From: Pseudoalteromonas piscicida
GTDB taxonomy: Bacteria > Pseudomonadota > Gammaproteobacteria > Enterobacterales > Alteromonadaceae
DNA: 64,000 nt
Assembly (NCBI RefSeq): GCF_002744175.1
Contig: NZ_NKHF01000025.1
Location: forward strand, 62,001 to 126,000
Reading direction: 5' to 3'
The notes under the pieces were generated by a model. The model did no database searches, had not been told where the DNA came from, and saw nothing but the letters and a program-made list of their open reading frames with translations. Shown piece by piece: positions 27,923 through 38,230 of the stretch (the stretch's first letter is position 1; each line of letters opens with the position of its first letter). The position numbers and the translations under genes are program-made.

Positions 27923-30398
27923 TAAAAGTGCGCCAGTATGCGTCGTGAAACATTGGCAAGATGCACCAAAGATAGATGAAGACACCTTGAGCGACGATTT
28001 AACGCGTCACTTCTATTATACCTTAGGTCGTGACAAAGTGGGTGAGTCTCGACTTTACCTCTACCATGCCCTAGCGCTGACCATCCGCGATCGCATGGTG
28101 GCCCGTTGCAGAGCGACAAAAGAGCATATAAAAAGTAAAAAAACGCGTAAAGCAGCTTATCTGTCCCTCGAGTTTTTAATGGGGCGTGCACTGTCTAATG
28201 CTGTATTAAACCTAGATTTAGAAGATCAAGTTCAAGCTGCTTTACAAGAGTATTGTACTGAGCTTGAAGAAGTCGCGCAGGCTGAGCATGATGCTGGTTT
28301 AGGTAATGGTGGTTTAGGTCGCCTGGCTGCATGCTTTTTAGATAGCTGTGCTTCGCTCGCGCTTCCAGTGGTTGGCTATGGCTTGCGATATGAGTTTGGC
28401 ATGTTTAACCAAACCTGTGAGCAAGGTCATCAAATTGAACAACCAGACAACTGGTTGCGCGAAGGCCACCCTTGGGAACTTGCAGCACCAGAGCAAGCAA
28501 GGAGAGTTAAATTTTTTGGTCATGTCGAAATACATACCGACAAAGATGGCAGACAACATCATGAGTGGCTTGATACACAGGATGTGTTAGCGGTTCCGTA
28601 TGATGTTCCTGTGCCTGGATACCGTAATGGGGTAGTTAACACATTAAGGTTGTGGAAATCTGAAGCTACCGATGAATTTGATTTAAGCGAATTTAATGCT
28701 GGTAGTTACTCAGAGGCGGTGGCCAAAAAGAACCTTGCCGAGCAAATTACTATGGTGTTGTACCCTAATGACGCCAGTGAGAATGGCAAAGAACTAAGGC
28801 TGAGACAACAGTACTTTTTATCCAGTGCCAGCTTACAAGATGTGATCGCAACTTGGGTCGAGCAATATGGCCCTGATTTTAGCGATTTTGCTGATTTTCA
28901 TGTTTTCCAACTTAATGATACCCACCCAAGTATTGCCGTCGCTGAGCTCATGCGTATTTTGCTCGATGACTATGAACTGGAGTGGGATGAGTCGTGGAAA
29001 ATCACCACCTCGACCATGGCATATACCAACCATACCTTACTGCCAGAAGCATTAGAGCGTTGGTCGGTGAGTTTGTTTGAACGGTTACTGCCAAGACTGT
29101 TAGAAATAATTTACGAGATTAATGCCCGCTTTTTATCCGAAGTCGCACTCAAATGGCCGGGGGATGTAGAAAAACAACGAGCATTATCTTTGATTGAAGA
29201 ATCAGAACATCCTCAAGTGCGCATGGCCTACCTTGCGATAGTGGGTAGTTATTCGGTAAATGGGGTCGCAGCATTGCATACCGAACTACTAAAAGCCGGG
29301 CTATTCAATGATTTTTATCAGTTATGTCCAGAGAAGTTCAATAACAAAACCAACGGGGTAACACCAAGACGCTGGCTGTCTCATTGCAACCCTGAACTGG
29401 CAACCTTAATCACCGATAAAATTGGTGATGGATGGCAAGCTGACTTTGCAAAAATTAGTGAGTTGCGTCGCTTCTATGACAATCACGCGTTTCAGAAGCA
29501 GTGGCTGGCGGTAAAGCAGAGCAACAAACAACGTTTAGCTACATTGGTTGCACAAGAATGTGAGGTTGAGTTTGACCCGAATATGATGTTTGACGTCCAA
29601 GTGAAGCGTATACATGAGTATAAACGTCAATTGCTCAATGTGCTGCATGTGATTCACTTATACGACCGGATCTGCCGTGGTGATACCTCTGATCTGGTTC
29701 CACGCTGTGTGCTCTTTGGTGGAAAGGCGGCCCCAGGCTATTACATGGCGAAGAAGATCATTAAATTAATTAATAATGTTGCCAATGTTATTAATAACGA
29801 TCCCGCAGCTAAGCCTTACCTTAGAGTTGCTTTTTTGCCTAATTACAATGTCTCTAAGATGGAAGTGATCTGTCCTGCTACCGATCTCTCTGAGCAGATT
29901 TCTACGGCGGGTAAAGAAGCATCCGGTACGGGGAATATGAAGTTTATGATGAATGGCGCTATTACCATAGGTACGTTAGATGGCGCCAACATAGAGATAC
30001 GAGAGTGTGTCGGTGCAGACAACTTCTATTTATTTGGTGTAACGGCTGAGCAGGCCCAAGAAGTCCGAGCCCACTACCAACCCTTAAAAGTGATAGAGAG
30101 TAATAATGACCTAAAACGGGTTATGGCGTTACTTGAAAGTGGGCACTTTAACCTGTTTGAGCCTAATATCTTTGATGATGTTATTAATTCTATAAAGAGC
30201 AGTAACGATCCTTGGCTAGTTGCACAGGACTTTCCTTCCTATGTGGAAAGCCAAGAGCATGCAGCTCAAGCATACAAAGATAAGGAACATTGGTTGCGTA
30301 TGAGTATTCTCAATACGGCAGCGAGTGGCAAGTTTTCTAGTGACAGAACAATTCAAGATTACAGCGATGATATTTGGCGCTTAAGTCCAATGCAGTAG
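27915..30398 (+). CDS. glgP: Glycogen/maltodextrin phosphorylase (GT35)
   Basis: This 827-residue PLP enzyme releases glucose-1-phosphate from glycogen or maltodextrins. Signatures are GNGGLGRLAACFLDS in the N-terminal half, the FQLNDTHPSIAVAELMR segment, and the PLP-lysine region EASGTGNMKFMMNG followed by TIGTLDGANIEI. Length matches GlgP/MalP of E. coli (about 800-815). Two starts are possible; the ATG at 27915 is preferred because the AAAGGGG ribosome site is 9 bases upstream, whereas the ATG at 27906 directly abuts that site. With MalQ in the same operon it may also act on maltodextrins. Confidence 0.95.
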   Translation: MANKSAPVCVVKHWQDAPKIDEDTLSDDLTRHFYYTLGRDKVGESRLYLYHALALTIRDRMVARCRATKEHIKSKKTRKAAYLSLEFLMGRALSNAVLNLDLEDQVQAALQEYCTELEEVAQAEHDAGLGNGGLGRLAACFLDSCASLALPVVGYGLRYEFGMFNQTCEQGHQIEQPDNWLREGHPWELAAPEQARRVKFFGHVEIHTDKDGRQHHEWLDTQDVLAVPYDVPVPGYRNGVVNTLRLWKSEATDEFDLSEFNAGSYSEAVAKKNLAEQITMVLYPNDASENGKELRLRQQYFLSSASLQDVIATWVEQYGPDFSDFADFHVFQLNDTHPSIAVAELMRILLDDYELEWDESWKITTSTMAYTNHTLLPEALERWSVSLFERLLPRLLEIIYEINARFLSEVALKWPGDVEKQRALSLIEESEHPQVRMAYLAIVGSYSVNGVAALHTELLKAGLFNDFYQLCPEKFNNKTNGVTPRRWLSHCNPELATLITDKIGDGWQADFAKISELRRFYDNHAFQKQWLAVKQSNKQRLATLVAQECEVEFDPNMMFDVQVKRIHEYKRQLLNVLHVIHLYDRICRGDTSDLVPRCVLFGGKAAPGYYMAKKIIKLINNVANVINNDPAAKPYLRVAFLPNYNVSKMEVICPATDLSEQISTAGKEASGTGNMKFMMNGAITIGTLDGANIEIRECVGADNFYLFGVTAEQAQEVRAHYQPLKVIESNNDLKRVMALLESGHFNLFEPNIFDDVINSIKSSNDPWLVAQDFPSYVESQEHAAQAYKDKEHWLRMSILNTAASGKFSSDRTIQDYSDDIWRLSPMQ

Positions 30399-30434
30399 TC
30401 ACCGCAACAAAAGTTATTATGGAGAGAAGAAATA

Positions 30435-31709
30435 ATGCCTAATTATGCGAATCGTTATATTAGTACCCTCACTCGAGAAACATATGCTTTAATACTTGCG
30501 GGTGGACGTGGTTCGCGCCTTCACGAACTGACCAATTGGCGAGCAAAGCCTGCGGTATATTTTGGCGGTAAACATCGAATTATTGATTTTCCGTTATCTA
30601 ACTGTATTAACTCTGGGATCCGCCGAGTTGGAATTGCCACACAGTATAAGTCACACTCGTTGATCCGCCATGTTAACCGTGCATGGGGTCACTTTAAGAA
30701 AGAGCTAGGCGAATCGGTAGAAATTCTGCCGGCGTCACAGCGTTATGGTGATGAGTGGTATTGTGGTACAGCGGATGCCGTATTCCAGAATATGGATATT
30801 ATTCGCCATGAGTTACCTAAGTATGTAATGATCTTGTCAGGAGATCATGTCTACCGAATGGACTATGGTGGTTTATTAGCAAAACACGTTGAAACCGGTG
30901 CTGATATGACCGTATGTTGTATCGAAGTACCTTGTGAAGAGGCGGCAAAAACATTTGGCGTGATGACAGTTGACGAAAGTAATCGGGTGCGTCGTTTTGA
31001 TGAAAAACCAGTAGACCCAACCTCTATTCCAGGTAAACCTGGAGTGTGCCTTGCGTCTATGGGGAACTACGTATTTAACACTGAGTTCTTATTCGAGCAA
31101 CTGAAAAAAGATGCCGAGCGTGAAGGGTCTGGTCGTGATTTTGGTCACGATATTATCCCGTCCATTATAGAAGAGCATAATGTATTTGCTTATCCATTTA
31201 GCGATCCTTCTTATGGTGGTCAGCCTTATTGGCGCGATGTAGGTACGCTTGATTCTTTTTGGGAAGCGAATATGGAGTTGGTTTCTCCTGAGCCACAACT
31301 GGACTTATACGACCCACAATGGCCAATTTGGACCTATCAAGAACAATTACCACCCGCTAAGTTCATCTTTGACGACGAAGACCGACGCGGTATGGCCGTT
31401 GACTCTACGGTTTCCGGTGGTTGTATCATTTCGGGTTCTAAAGTAAAACGCTCTTTGTTGTTCTCTAATGTTCATGTTCACTCGTATTGTGATATTGAAG
31501 GTGCCGTGGTTTTACCAGGTGTTAAAATAGGCCGTAACTGTAAAATTAAAAATGCAATTATCGACCGTAGCTGTCACATTCCTGAAGGGATGACAATTGG
31601 TTATGATAATGAGCAAGACAAGGCGAATGGCTTTAGAGTGTCTAATAAAGGGATTGTATTGGTAACCCGAGACATGTTGGCAGAGATTTCAGGTAAAAAT
31701 AATAACTGA
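30435..31709 (+). CDS. glgC: Glucose-1-phosphate adenylyltransferase (ADP-glucose pyrophosphorylase)
   Basis: This 424-residue enzyme makes ADP-glucose from ATP and glucose-1-phosphate, the committed step of glycogen synthesis. It has the nucleotide-binding loop [20 protein letters not shown] near residues 21-40, the substrate segments [13 protein letters not shown] and [12 protein letters not shown], and a C-terminal left-handed beta-helix with hexapeptide-type repeats ([20 protein letters not shown]). Length matches E. coli GlgC (431). It has its own GGAGAG ribosome site after a 36-base gap from GlgP. Allosteric control by glycolytic intermediates is usual for the family but is not visible here. 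Confidence 0.96.
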   Translation: MPNYANRYISTLTRETYALILAGGRGSRLHELTNWRAKPAVYFGGKHRIIDFPLSNCINSGIRRVGIATQYKSHSLIRHVNRAWGHFKKELGESVEILPASQRYGDEWYCGTADAVFQNMDIIRHELPKYVMILSGDHVYRMDYGGLLAKHVETGADMTVCCIEVPCEEAAKTFGVMTVDESNRVRRFDEKPVDPTSIPGKPGVCLASMGNYVFNTEFLFEQLKKDAEREGSGRDFGHDIIPSIIEEHNVFAYPFSDPSYGGQPYWRDVGTLDSFWEANMELVSPEPQLDLYDPQWPIWTYQEQLPPAKFIFDDEDRRGMAVDSTVSGGCIISGSKVKRSLLFSNVHVHSYCDIEGAVVLPGVKIGRNCKIKNAIIDRSCHIPEGMTIGYDNEQDKANGFRVSNKGIVLVTRDMLAEISGKNNN

Positions 31710-31725
31710 TCCATGTAGAGGTAAT

Positions 31726-33264
31726 ATGCATGTAATTTTAGTGGCGGCCGAGAATGATCGGCTGCCAAATTGTAAAGTGGGGGGCATTGCGGATGTGATC
31801 CGTGATATTCCTTACGCTTTAGCGCAACTAGGTATACAAGTGTCGGTGGTCACCCCAGATTATGGTCAAACCGCGTTAAATAGGGATTTTGTTGCGGATA
31901 TTGCTGTACCGTTTCGTCAGCACCTTGAAACCGCGACTTTATGGTCGGTTGAAAGATCCCACAAGGTCACTCAATATGTGATTTCACATTCACTATTTAG
32001 CGAGCACCATGGGGCTATCTACTGTAATGATCCGCATCAACCTTTTGCTACTGATGCCAATCGCTTCGCATTCTTTAGCGCAGCAGTGGCCGAGCTAATA
32101 GAGCATGATTTGATAGCGGATATCGACGTTGTGCATTTACACGATTGGCATGCAGCGGTCGTTGCAGTGCTACGTCAATTTAGCCCGAGATTTAAACGCT
32201 TAAAAGGGTTAAAAACCGTTTACACAGTACATAACCTAGCCCTTCAAGGCGTGCGTCCATTCAATCATGATATGTCTAGTCTTGAGTCTTGGTTTCCAAC
32301 GCTCACTTATGATGGTTTAAGCATTTGTGACCCAAAATATCCTCATTGCTTTAATCCTATGCGTGCGGCAATTACTCTTTCAGATAAAGTGCACGTTGTT
32401 TCACCTAATTATGCTAAGGAAGTGATGCTCCCAAGCCACCCAGAGCTTGGCTTTTTTGGTGGTGAAGGATTGGAAGGCGATATGCAGCACGCGTCACATG
32501 AAGGGCGTTTGGCCGGTATTCTCAATGGCTGCGTTTATGACGATGTTGGTGAAGGAAGTGCCAAACCAAGTTTTTCTGAGTATCTGTCGCTCGCAGAGCA
32601 AAGCGTATTTGAGTGGATGGCTAAGTCCAATCAAATTCTGTCGCGCTACTATATTGCGCATCAACGTATACTGGCTTGGAGAAGCGAAGAGTTTACAGGT
32701 AAGCTCATCACCAGTGTTGGACGACTGACAGATCAAAAAGCATTAATTTTAAGACAGCCAACACAGTCTGGCATTGTCCTCGATAGCATTGCTCAGTTAG
32801 CAAATCAGCGTGGCGCAAAAATTATCATTGTAGGCTCTGGTGACCCTTACTTAGAACAATTGTTTACTGAAGTCATGGCCCGGCATACTAATGTCTTGTT
32901 CTTAAATGGTTATGGTAAAGAGATAGGAGAGCTGCTGTATCTTATCGGTGATCTGTTTTTGATGCCGAGTTCCTTTGAGCCTTGTGGGATTAGTCAAATG
33001 CTTGCGATGCGTGCAGGACAACCTTGTATTGTCCACAAGGTTGGAGGACTCGCCGACACTGTGAAGCATAATGAAACTGGGTATTGCTTTGAAGGTGAAA
33101 CACTAGCAGAGCAAGGGAGTCAGTTTATTGCGATTTTTGAACTAGCGCTGGCAGATTTATACGATGATGTCAGTCAGTATAACGGGCTGTGCCAACAGGC
33201 GCAGCTGGAGCGTTTTGACTGGAATTGTGTTGCTCAAAAATACATCGAAAAATTATATAGATAG
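31726..33264 (+). CDS. glgA: Glycogen synthase (GT5)
   Basis: This 512-residue glycosyltransferase extends alpha-1,4 glucan chains from ADP-glucose. The N-terminal domain has the KVGGIADVI version of the KTGGL substrate-binding motif (residues about 18-26) and HDWHAAVV; the C-terminal domain has SSFEPCGISQMLAMRAG and HKVGGLADTV. It is slightly longer than E. coli GlgA (477), with extra residues in the middle. It is the last gene of the operon, 16 bases after GlgC, and is followed by a strong terminator. Confidence 0.94.
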   Translation: MHVILVAAENDRLPNCKVGGIADVIRDIPYALAQLGIQVSVVTPDYGQTALNRDFVADIAVPFRQHLETATLWSVERSHKVTQYVISHSLFSEHHGAIYCNDPHQPFATDANRFAFFSAAVAELIEHDLIADIDVVHLHDWHAAVVAVLRQFSPRFKRLKGLKTVYTVHNLALQGVRPFNHDMSSLESWFPTLTYDGLSICDPKYPHCFNPMRAAITLSDKVHVVSPNYAKEVMLPSHPELGFFGGEGLEGDMQHASHEGRLAGILNGCVYDDVGEGSAKPSFSEYLSLAEQSVFEWMAKSNQILSRYYIAHQRILAWRSEEFTGKLITSVGRLTDQKALILRQPTQSGIVLDSIAQLANQRGAKIIIVGSGDPYLEQLFTEVMARHTNVLFLNGYGKEIGELLYLIGDLFLMPSSFEPCGISQMLAMRAGQPCIVHKVGGLADTVKHNETGYCFEGETLAEQGSQFIAIFELALADLYDDVSQYNGLCQQAQLERFDWNCVAQKYIEKLYR

Positions 33265-33329
33265 TTAGCAGGTTTAGGTTACCTACTCGAATCGATAATA
33301 AGCTGGAACAAATTTTAAACAATTAACTA

Positions 33330-33370
33330 GGCCAAAGGTATCAAAAGATAGCTTTGGCCTTTCTTTTTTA
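33330..33370 (+). terminator. Rho-independent terminator of the glycogen operon
   Basis: GGCCAAAG at 33330-33337 pairs with CTTTGGCC at 33352-33359, with an inner TATC/GATA pairing, followed by a U-rich run. It lies about 65 bases after the GlgA stop. The rest of the gap to 33512 shows only AT-rich sequence. Confidence 0.88.
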
Positions 33371-33512
33371 TCAATTTGCATTATCTTTTAAGCTAATATT
33401 TTAATTCTTAATAGCTTAGGTTGATTTTCTTTATCATCACAAAGGGTTAAAATCTAAAAAAATACCAAACCAAAAGTGCGATTGATTACTTTGGGTACAA
33501 AGGAGTTTTTGT

Positions 33513-34730
33513 TTGAAGGTTTTTGTGGCCCGCCAAGCCATATTTAATCGTAAAAAACAAGTTGTTGCATACGAATTGTTGTTTCGCGATGGTGTAAAAA
33601 ATAGTTTTCCAAATATTGCAGATGATGCAGCGACAGCCAAGCTGATAATGAATAATCAACTTAATCTCGGCATGCGTAATCTCACTTCAGGAAAGAAAGC
33701 GCTAATTAATATTGGGCCGGATTCGCTACGTCAGGATTTATGTGAGTTTCTTCCTGCAAATGATGTGATCTTGGAATTGCTTGAAACAATTCCGCCTACT
33801 AAGCAAAATTACGAGCGGATCAGAGGGCTATTTCATAGTAACTTCAGGCTTGCTCTTGATGATTTTCAGTATTCAAAGGAGTGGGATCCGTTTTTAAAAT
33901 TGATCCGTCTAATTAAGTTTGATGTTATGGAAAACCCACTGGATACCATAGTTCCAGTGGTTGATATGATAAAGGAAAGAAAAAATATCAAACTACTAGC
34001 TGAAAAAGTAGAAACGGAAGAAGAGTTTGAGTTAGCCAAAAAAATGGGCTTTCAATTCTTCCAAGGGTACTTTTTTGCTAAGCCAAAAATGATCGAGCAT
34101 AAAGACATCACAATTAACTACGTGATTGTGATGCTTATTTATGAAGAGGCTTTGAAACCTAATATGAGCATTGCACGTTTAGCACAGTTGTTTGCTCAAG
34201 ATACTGCGCTTGCATATAAGCTATTAAGGCTAATCAACTCTGGGGTTTTCCCGATTAAAAGCCGCATTGAGTCCTTAAAGCAAGCGCTGGTTTATTTAGG
34301 TAACGAGCGGGTGAAAAAGTTTGTAAACTTGATTATGACAGCGCATGTGGCCGAGGGTAAACCTACAGAGTTAACGCGTCTCTCTATTGTGCGTTCTCGC
34401 TTTTGCGAGCTGATCGCACAGCAAATATCGCCAGGCCTTGCTAACATGAGCTTTATGACCGGGCTGTTTTCTTTACTTGATGCCATCTTAGATCAGCCCA
34501 TGGAGCAAGTCGTGAATAAGCTTCCTTTTCCTGAACAACTCCACGATGCGCTCATAGGCAAACCTAATACCTTGTACTATATTTTAAACATTGTTAAAGC
34601 GTACGAGTCTGGAAGCTGGTGGACGTTACAAGATGCCTGTAGTTATTTGAATTATAAAGACGAAAACCTTCCCGATTTTCATGCTGCTGCGATAAACTGG
34701 GCCGACATGTATAGAAATCGTGTATATTAA
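33513..34730 (+). CDS. Degenerate EAL plus HDOD domain regulatory protein
   Basis: This 405-residue cytosolic protein pairs an N-terminal EAL-like domain with a C-terminal HDOD domain (about 205-390, with LAQDTALAYKLLRLINS). The catalytic Glu-Ala-Leu is replaced by ELLFRDG near residue 21, and other catalytic acidic positions are not preserved, so it probably does not hydrolyse c-di-GMP. Related EAL-HDOD proteins such as Vibrio CdgJ regulate motility and attachment. The start is a TTG at 33513 with a strong AAAGGAG ribosome site 7 bases upstream. It overlaps the DUF418 gene by one base (TAATG), beginning a three-gene overlapping unit. Confidence 0.9.
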   Translation: MKVFVARQAIFNRKKQVVAYELLFRDGVKNSFPNIADDAATAKLIMNNQLNLGMRNLTSGKKALINIGPDSLRQDLCEFLPANDVILELLETIPPTKQNYERIRGLFHSNFRLALDDFQYSKEWDPFLKLIRLIKFDVMENPLDTIVPVVDMIKERKNIKLLAEKVETEEEFELAKKMGFQFFQGYFFAKPKMIEHKDITINYVIVMLIYEEALKPNMSIARLAQLFAQDTALAYKLLRLINSGVFPIKSRIESLKQALVYLGNERVKKFVNLIMTAHVAEGKPTELTRLSIVRSRFCELIAQQISPGLANMSFMTGLFSLLDAILDQPMEQVVNKLPFPEQLHDALIGKPNTLYYILNIVKAYESGSWWTLQDACSYLNYKDENLPDFHAAAINWADMYRNRVY

Positions 34731-35827
34731 TGAATAGAATCGTCGCAATGGATGCGATCCGAGGCTTCGCGTTACTTGGATTGTTGTCTATGAACTTAGT
34801 GCATATGGCAAATTTCGAGTTAGGCTATGTACCAGCAAACCCAGCTCATCACTTAGACTCATTTTTTGCTTTAGTAAATAGCATCTTCTTTGATGGTCGG
34901 TTTAGATCGCTGTTCGCAATACTATTTGGTGCCGCACTGTGTATTCAAGTCGCAAATGCTGGGTCTCCGCATCAAGCTAAAGAACGACTGAAATGGTTAT
35001 TGGTTTTCGGGGTATTGCACGGCATTTTGATTTGGCCCGGCGATATCTTGTTTAATTATGCACTCAGTGGTTTTGTGGCACTTAAATTTATTGATGCCAG
35101 TAAAGAAAAACTCACGCGATATATGGCTGGATTTCTACTGGCGCCATCGGCTCTACTTAGCCTTTTGTTATTGATTGAGCCTGAAGCATCAATCGACAGG
35201 AGTACAAATACCTATTTTGAGTTTCTGCAGCAACTCCCTACAAGTTACCTTGAGCTCGTGGCCCGTAATGGCTTATTTTTTGTGATCATGAGTTTGCTTA
35301 TTCCCTTTATTACGCTTTGGTATACCGCTGGGTTAATGTTACTTGGCATACGTTTGTTTCGAAGCGGCATGTTCGAATTGGATAAACCCGAGCCAACACA
35401 TAAGATCAACCTGTTTGCTGTTATCGCAATTATGTTGTCGTTTCTAGGGGTTGTCATTGAACGCAAAACGGGGATAGAGTTTTTTGAGGGGATCGATTGG
35501 TTGTTAGCTATTCCGATTGGGCTCTTTTATATTGTGGTGCTAAAAGCTGGCATGCGGGCAAGCGCGCAGCAATTGAGTATTTTGCAAAATGTAGGACGCC
35601 TTGCGCTTACATTATATCTTAGCCAGTCCATTGTATTTGTCAGTTACTTTCAATTTATTCATCCCGACGCCATTAGTAGCTGGAATAGAGTAGATTACTT
35701 CGCAGCATTTGCAATAGCGACTATAATTCAGGTAGTCGTTGCCAATGGTTATTTTAAGGTTTTTAAGCAAGGCCCATTTGAAAAATTACTTAAGACGTTA
35801 ACTGTCCGAAGAGCTGCTTATGATTAA
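34730..35827 (+). CDS. DUF418 family membrane protein
   Basis: This 365-residue polytopic inner-membrane protein has about eight to ten hydrophobic segments. It has the typical opening RIVAMDAIRGFALLGLLSMN, an FDGRFRSLFAILFGAAL segment, and FGVLHGILIWPGDILFNYA. Distant relatives include E. coli YeiB; the family resembles membrane acyltransferases but its function is not established. It overlaps the upstream EAL-HDOD gene by one base and the downstream binding-protein gene by 8 bases. Confidence 0.85.
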   Translation: MNRIVAMDAIRGFALLGLLSMNLVHMANFELGYVPANPAHHLDSFFALVNSIFFDGRFRSLFAILFGAALCIQVANAGSPHQAKERLKWLLVFGVLHGILIWPGDILFNYALSGFVALKFIDASKEKLTRYMAGFLLAPSALLSLLLLIEPEASIDRSTNTYFEFLQQLPTSYLELVARNGLFFVIMSLLIPFITLWYTAGLMLLGIRLFRSGMFELDKPEPTHKINLFAVIAIMLSFLGVVIERKTGIEFFEGIDWLLAIPIGLFYIVVLKAGMRASAQQLSILQNVGRLALTLYLSQSIVFVSYFQFIHPDAISSWNRVDYFAAFAIATIIQVVVANGYFKVFKQGPFEKLLKTLTVRRAAYD

Positions 35828-36893
35828 AAACATCCTAGTTTTGGTGTTGCTATGGATGATATGTTTTAGTGCTACTGCAACGCAGTCAATGCATGTGTTG
35901 TTTGTAAATCCATCAGTACCTGGGGAGCCATTTTGGCAACGCGTACAAGGGATAACAGAAGCTGCTGCTAAACAGCTCAATGTTCGCCTTGATGTAATCT
36001 ATGGTGAAGGTAATCGGATCATTCAGTTGGCCGAATTAAAAAAGTATCTTAACTATCGAGCTACTCCCGATTACGTTATTCTTATTAATTACCCAGGTGG
36101 TGCCGAAGAAAGCCTTAGACTACTCGAAAAGTACGGGATCAATCATATTACCCTAGAGCAGACAATATCTGGTCCTGAAAAGCGAGCGATTGGCTCACCG
36201 AAGCAAATTTACAAACATTGGCTAGGAGAGTTGCATCACGACAATGCGCAAGCAGGGTATGAATTAGCAAAGCAGCTTTACCTACAAGCGAAAGCGCAGG
36301 GTCATGATACGGTTTACCCTGTGGCTATTAACGGTCATTATGGCACCGAGTCCGATATCAGAAGTGACGGTGCCAAACGCTTCTTTGACGAAGTTGGAGT
36401 AACTTTACAGCAAACGGTCTATGCCGGTTGGTCCAAAGAGCAAGCTTTTGAAAAAACAAAAAAACTCTTGATCCGCTATCCAAAAACCAACTTAATTTGG
36501 TGTGCATCTGATCTGATGGCAATGGGAGCGATCACTGCTGTGAAAGAGAATACTCAGCATGTTGTTTTTGGAGGATTTGATTGGCTGGCTGATACATTCG
36601 AGCTAATTGAACATAATAAAATGCAAGCGTCAGTGGGCGGTCACTTTATGATGGGCGGTTGGGCGTTGGTTTCGTTATATGATCATTTCCATGGTCATCC
36701 TTTTTGGCAAAAGCATAATGAACTGGCTTTTGATCTGACCGTTATAACCCAGCAAAACCTAGCTGACTATAAATGGATTAAAGCCGCTAAAAACTGGCAT
36801 TCAATTGACTATAAAGCGATGAGTCTACGAGGAAAACCGGATGAATCGTATTATTTTTCGCCTGAACTGTTGAGAAAAAGCCGGCAAAAGTAG
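35820..36893 (+). CDS. Periplasmic binding protein (type 1 sugar-binding fold)
   Basis: This 357-residue protein has a signal peptide (about residues 1-21, ending SATATQ) and a two-lobed periplasmic-binding fold like ribose/galactose-binding proteins: MHVLFVNPSVPGEPFWQRV at the start of the mature part, then IWCASDLMAMGAITAVKE and VVFGGFDWLADTFELI in the second half. No ABC transporter permease or ATPase gene is adjacent, so it more likely serves as a sensor or signalling ligand-binder than as a transport component. It overlaps the DUF418 gene by 8 bases and completes the trio with the EAL-HDOD protein. Confidence 0.85.
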   Translation: MIKNILVLVLLWMICFSATATQSMHVLFVNPSVPGEPFWQRVQGITEAAAKQLNVRLDVIYGEGNRIIQLAELKKYLNYRATPDYVILINYPGGAEESLRLLEKYGINHITLEQTISGPEKRAIGSPKQIYKHWLGELHHDNAQAGYELAKQLYLQAKAQGHDTVYPVAINGHYGTESDIRSDGAKRFFDEVGVTLQQTVYAGWSKEQAFEKTKKLLIRYPKTNLIWCASDLMAMGAITAVKENTQHVVFGGFDWLADTFELIEHNKMQASVGGHFMMGGWALVSLYDHFHGHPFWQKHNELAFDLTVITQQNLADYKWIKAAKNWHSIDYKAMSLRGKPDESYYFSPELLRKSRQK

Positions 36894-36960
36894 AAATGCG
36901 GTAGTGTAAATGCAGTGAAGCGATTACAATACGGGTTTTTACTTCAAGTGGTTCTCTATC

Positions 36961-37956
36961 GTGACAGAGCAAAAGCGCCTCAATAAATATATCAGTGAAA
37001 CCGGATTCTGTAGCCGCCGAGAAGCAGATGACTTAATTGCATCTGGGCGAGTAAAAGTAAACGGGATCCTACCAGAGATGGGCACTAAAGTGTCGGACGC
37101 CGATACCATTATCATTGATAATAAGCCACTGAAAGCGAAACCAAAGTCTGTTTTTATCGCCTATAATAAACCAGTCGGCGTTACTTGTACCACAGAACGT
37201 AAAATTAAAAGCAACATCGTCAGCGCAATAAACTATCCAGAACGTATTTTTCCGATCGGTCGCTTGGATAGGCCTTCTGAGGGGTTGATTTTTCTCACCA
37301 ATCAAGGGGATATGGTCAATAAAATTTTGCGTGCTGGTAACAACCATGAAAAAGAATATGAAGTGGTGGTAGATAAACCGATAGACGAAAGGTTTGTTAA
37401 ACGGATGTCGTCAGGTATTCCAATTCTTGGTACGGTAACTAAGCCCTGCAAAGTACGCAAAACAGGCAGCAAATCGTTTACGATTGTGTTAACTCAGGGC
37501 TTGAACCGCCAAATTCGCAGAATGTGTGAGTATTTAGGCTTTGAAGTAACCAACCTAAAACGCGTTCGTATCATGAATATTGATCTGACGGGTCTTAACT
37601 CAGGTCAATGGCGTCATCTCTCTGATCGGGAAATGAAAGCAATAAACCAAGCTACCGAATCTTCAAGTAAAACCCAAGAGGCATCAGCCGGTGCAGGCGC
37701 TGCTAAACCAGCTGAAAAGCCCAAAAAAGTAAGAGACACGGCTGATAAAACTAAACAGCCACCGCGCTCGCACAAAGACAAAAATAAAGTTCGAGACGAC
37801 AATCAACGCGATAGTTCGAAGCGGACGGGAAGGGGGCAAGCGAGTGACAAGCCTTTTAAACAAAACGGTCGCAAACCCTCAGCAAAACCGAGTACCAAGC
37901 CAGCTAAAAGAGTAAAAGGCACATTATCTTTAAATAAAGGTAACAGCGCTAAGTAA
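36961..37956 (+). CDS. rluF: 23S rRNA pseudouridine synthase, RluF type
   Basis: This 331-residue protein has an N-terminal S4 RNA-binding domain (RLNKYISETGFCSRREADDLI at about 6-26) and an RsuA/RluB-type pseudouridine synthase domain with the catalytic Asp in IGRLDRPSEGLIFLTNQG; TQGLNRQIRRMCEYLG is also typical. RluF acts on U2604 of 23S rRNA. After about residue 235 comes a C-terminal tail of about 95 residues rich in Lys, Ser, Pro and Ala that is not needed for the fold, as in some marine relatives. The start is GTG at 36961; no clear ribosome site is seen, so the exact start is uncertain. Confidence 0.92.
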   Translation: MTEQKRLNKYISETGFCSRREADDLIASGRVKVNGILPEMGTKVSDADTIIIDNKPLKAKPKSVFIAYNKPVGVTCTTERKIKSNIVSAINYPERIFPIGRLDRPSEGLIFLTNQGDMVNKILRAGNNHEKEYEVVVDKPIDERFVKRMSSGIPILGTVTKPCKVRKTGSKSFTIVLTQGLNRQIRRMCEYLGFEVTNLKRVRIMNIDLTGLNSGQWRHLSDREMKAINQATESSSKTQEASAGAGAAKPAEKPKKVRDTADKTKQPPRSHKDKNKVRDDNQRDSSKRTGRGQASDKPFKQNGRKPSAKPSTKPAKRVKGTLSLNKGNSAK

Positions 37957-37965
37957 CTTAAATTT

Positions 37966-38000
37966 GGGATAACAACTTGTTATATAGCAACTGTTATCCC
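37966..38000. other. Inverted repeat after rluF
   Basis: GGGATAACA at 37966-37974 pairs with TGTTATCCC at 37992-38000 over a 17-base loop, in the 320-base gap 37957-38276. It lacks a U-tract. The gap also holds an ATACCAATT half site at 38030-38038; otherwise nothing is seen until the terminator at 38231. Confidence 0.45.
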
Positions 38001-38230
38001 TACTACAGTGCTTAATTTGCCTTATATTTATACCAATTGAATTATTTCTCTGATCAATTTAAAGGACTGACTAACTTCTTATCCCGAGTTCAGGTTAAAT
38101 AGCAAAATTTTTGCCTAGCGTGACGTGACTTTGCGCTTTTGAGTTTAGGTTAAGTCGATTAAATTCACTTTTTAGGGCTAGAAAAAATAGGTTAAATGCT
38201 GCTTATCCCAAAAATAGTGAAATGAAGTGT

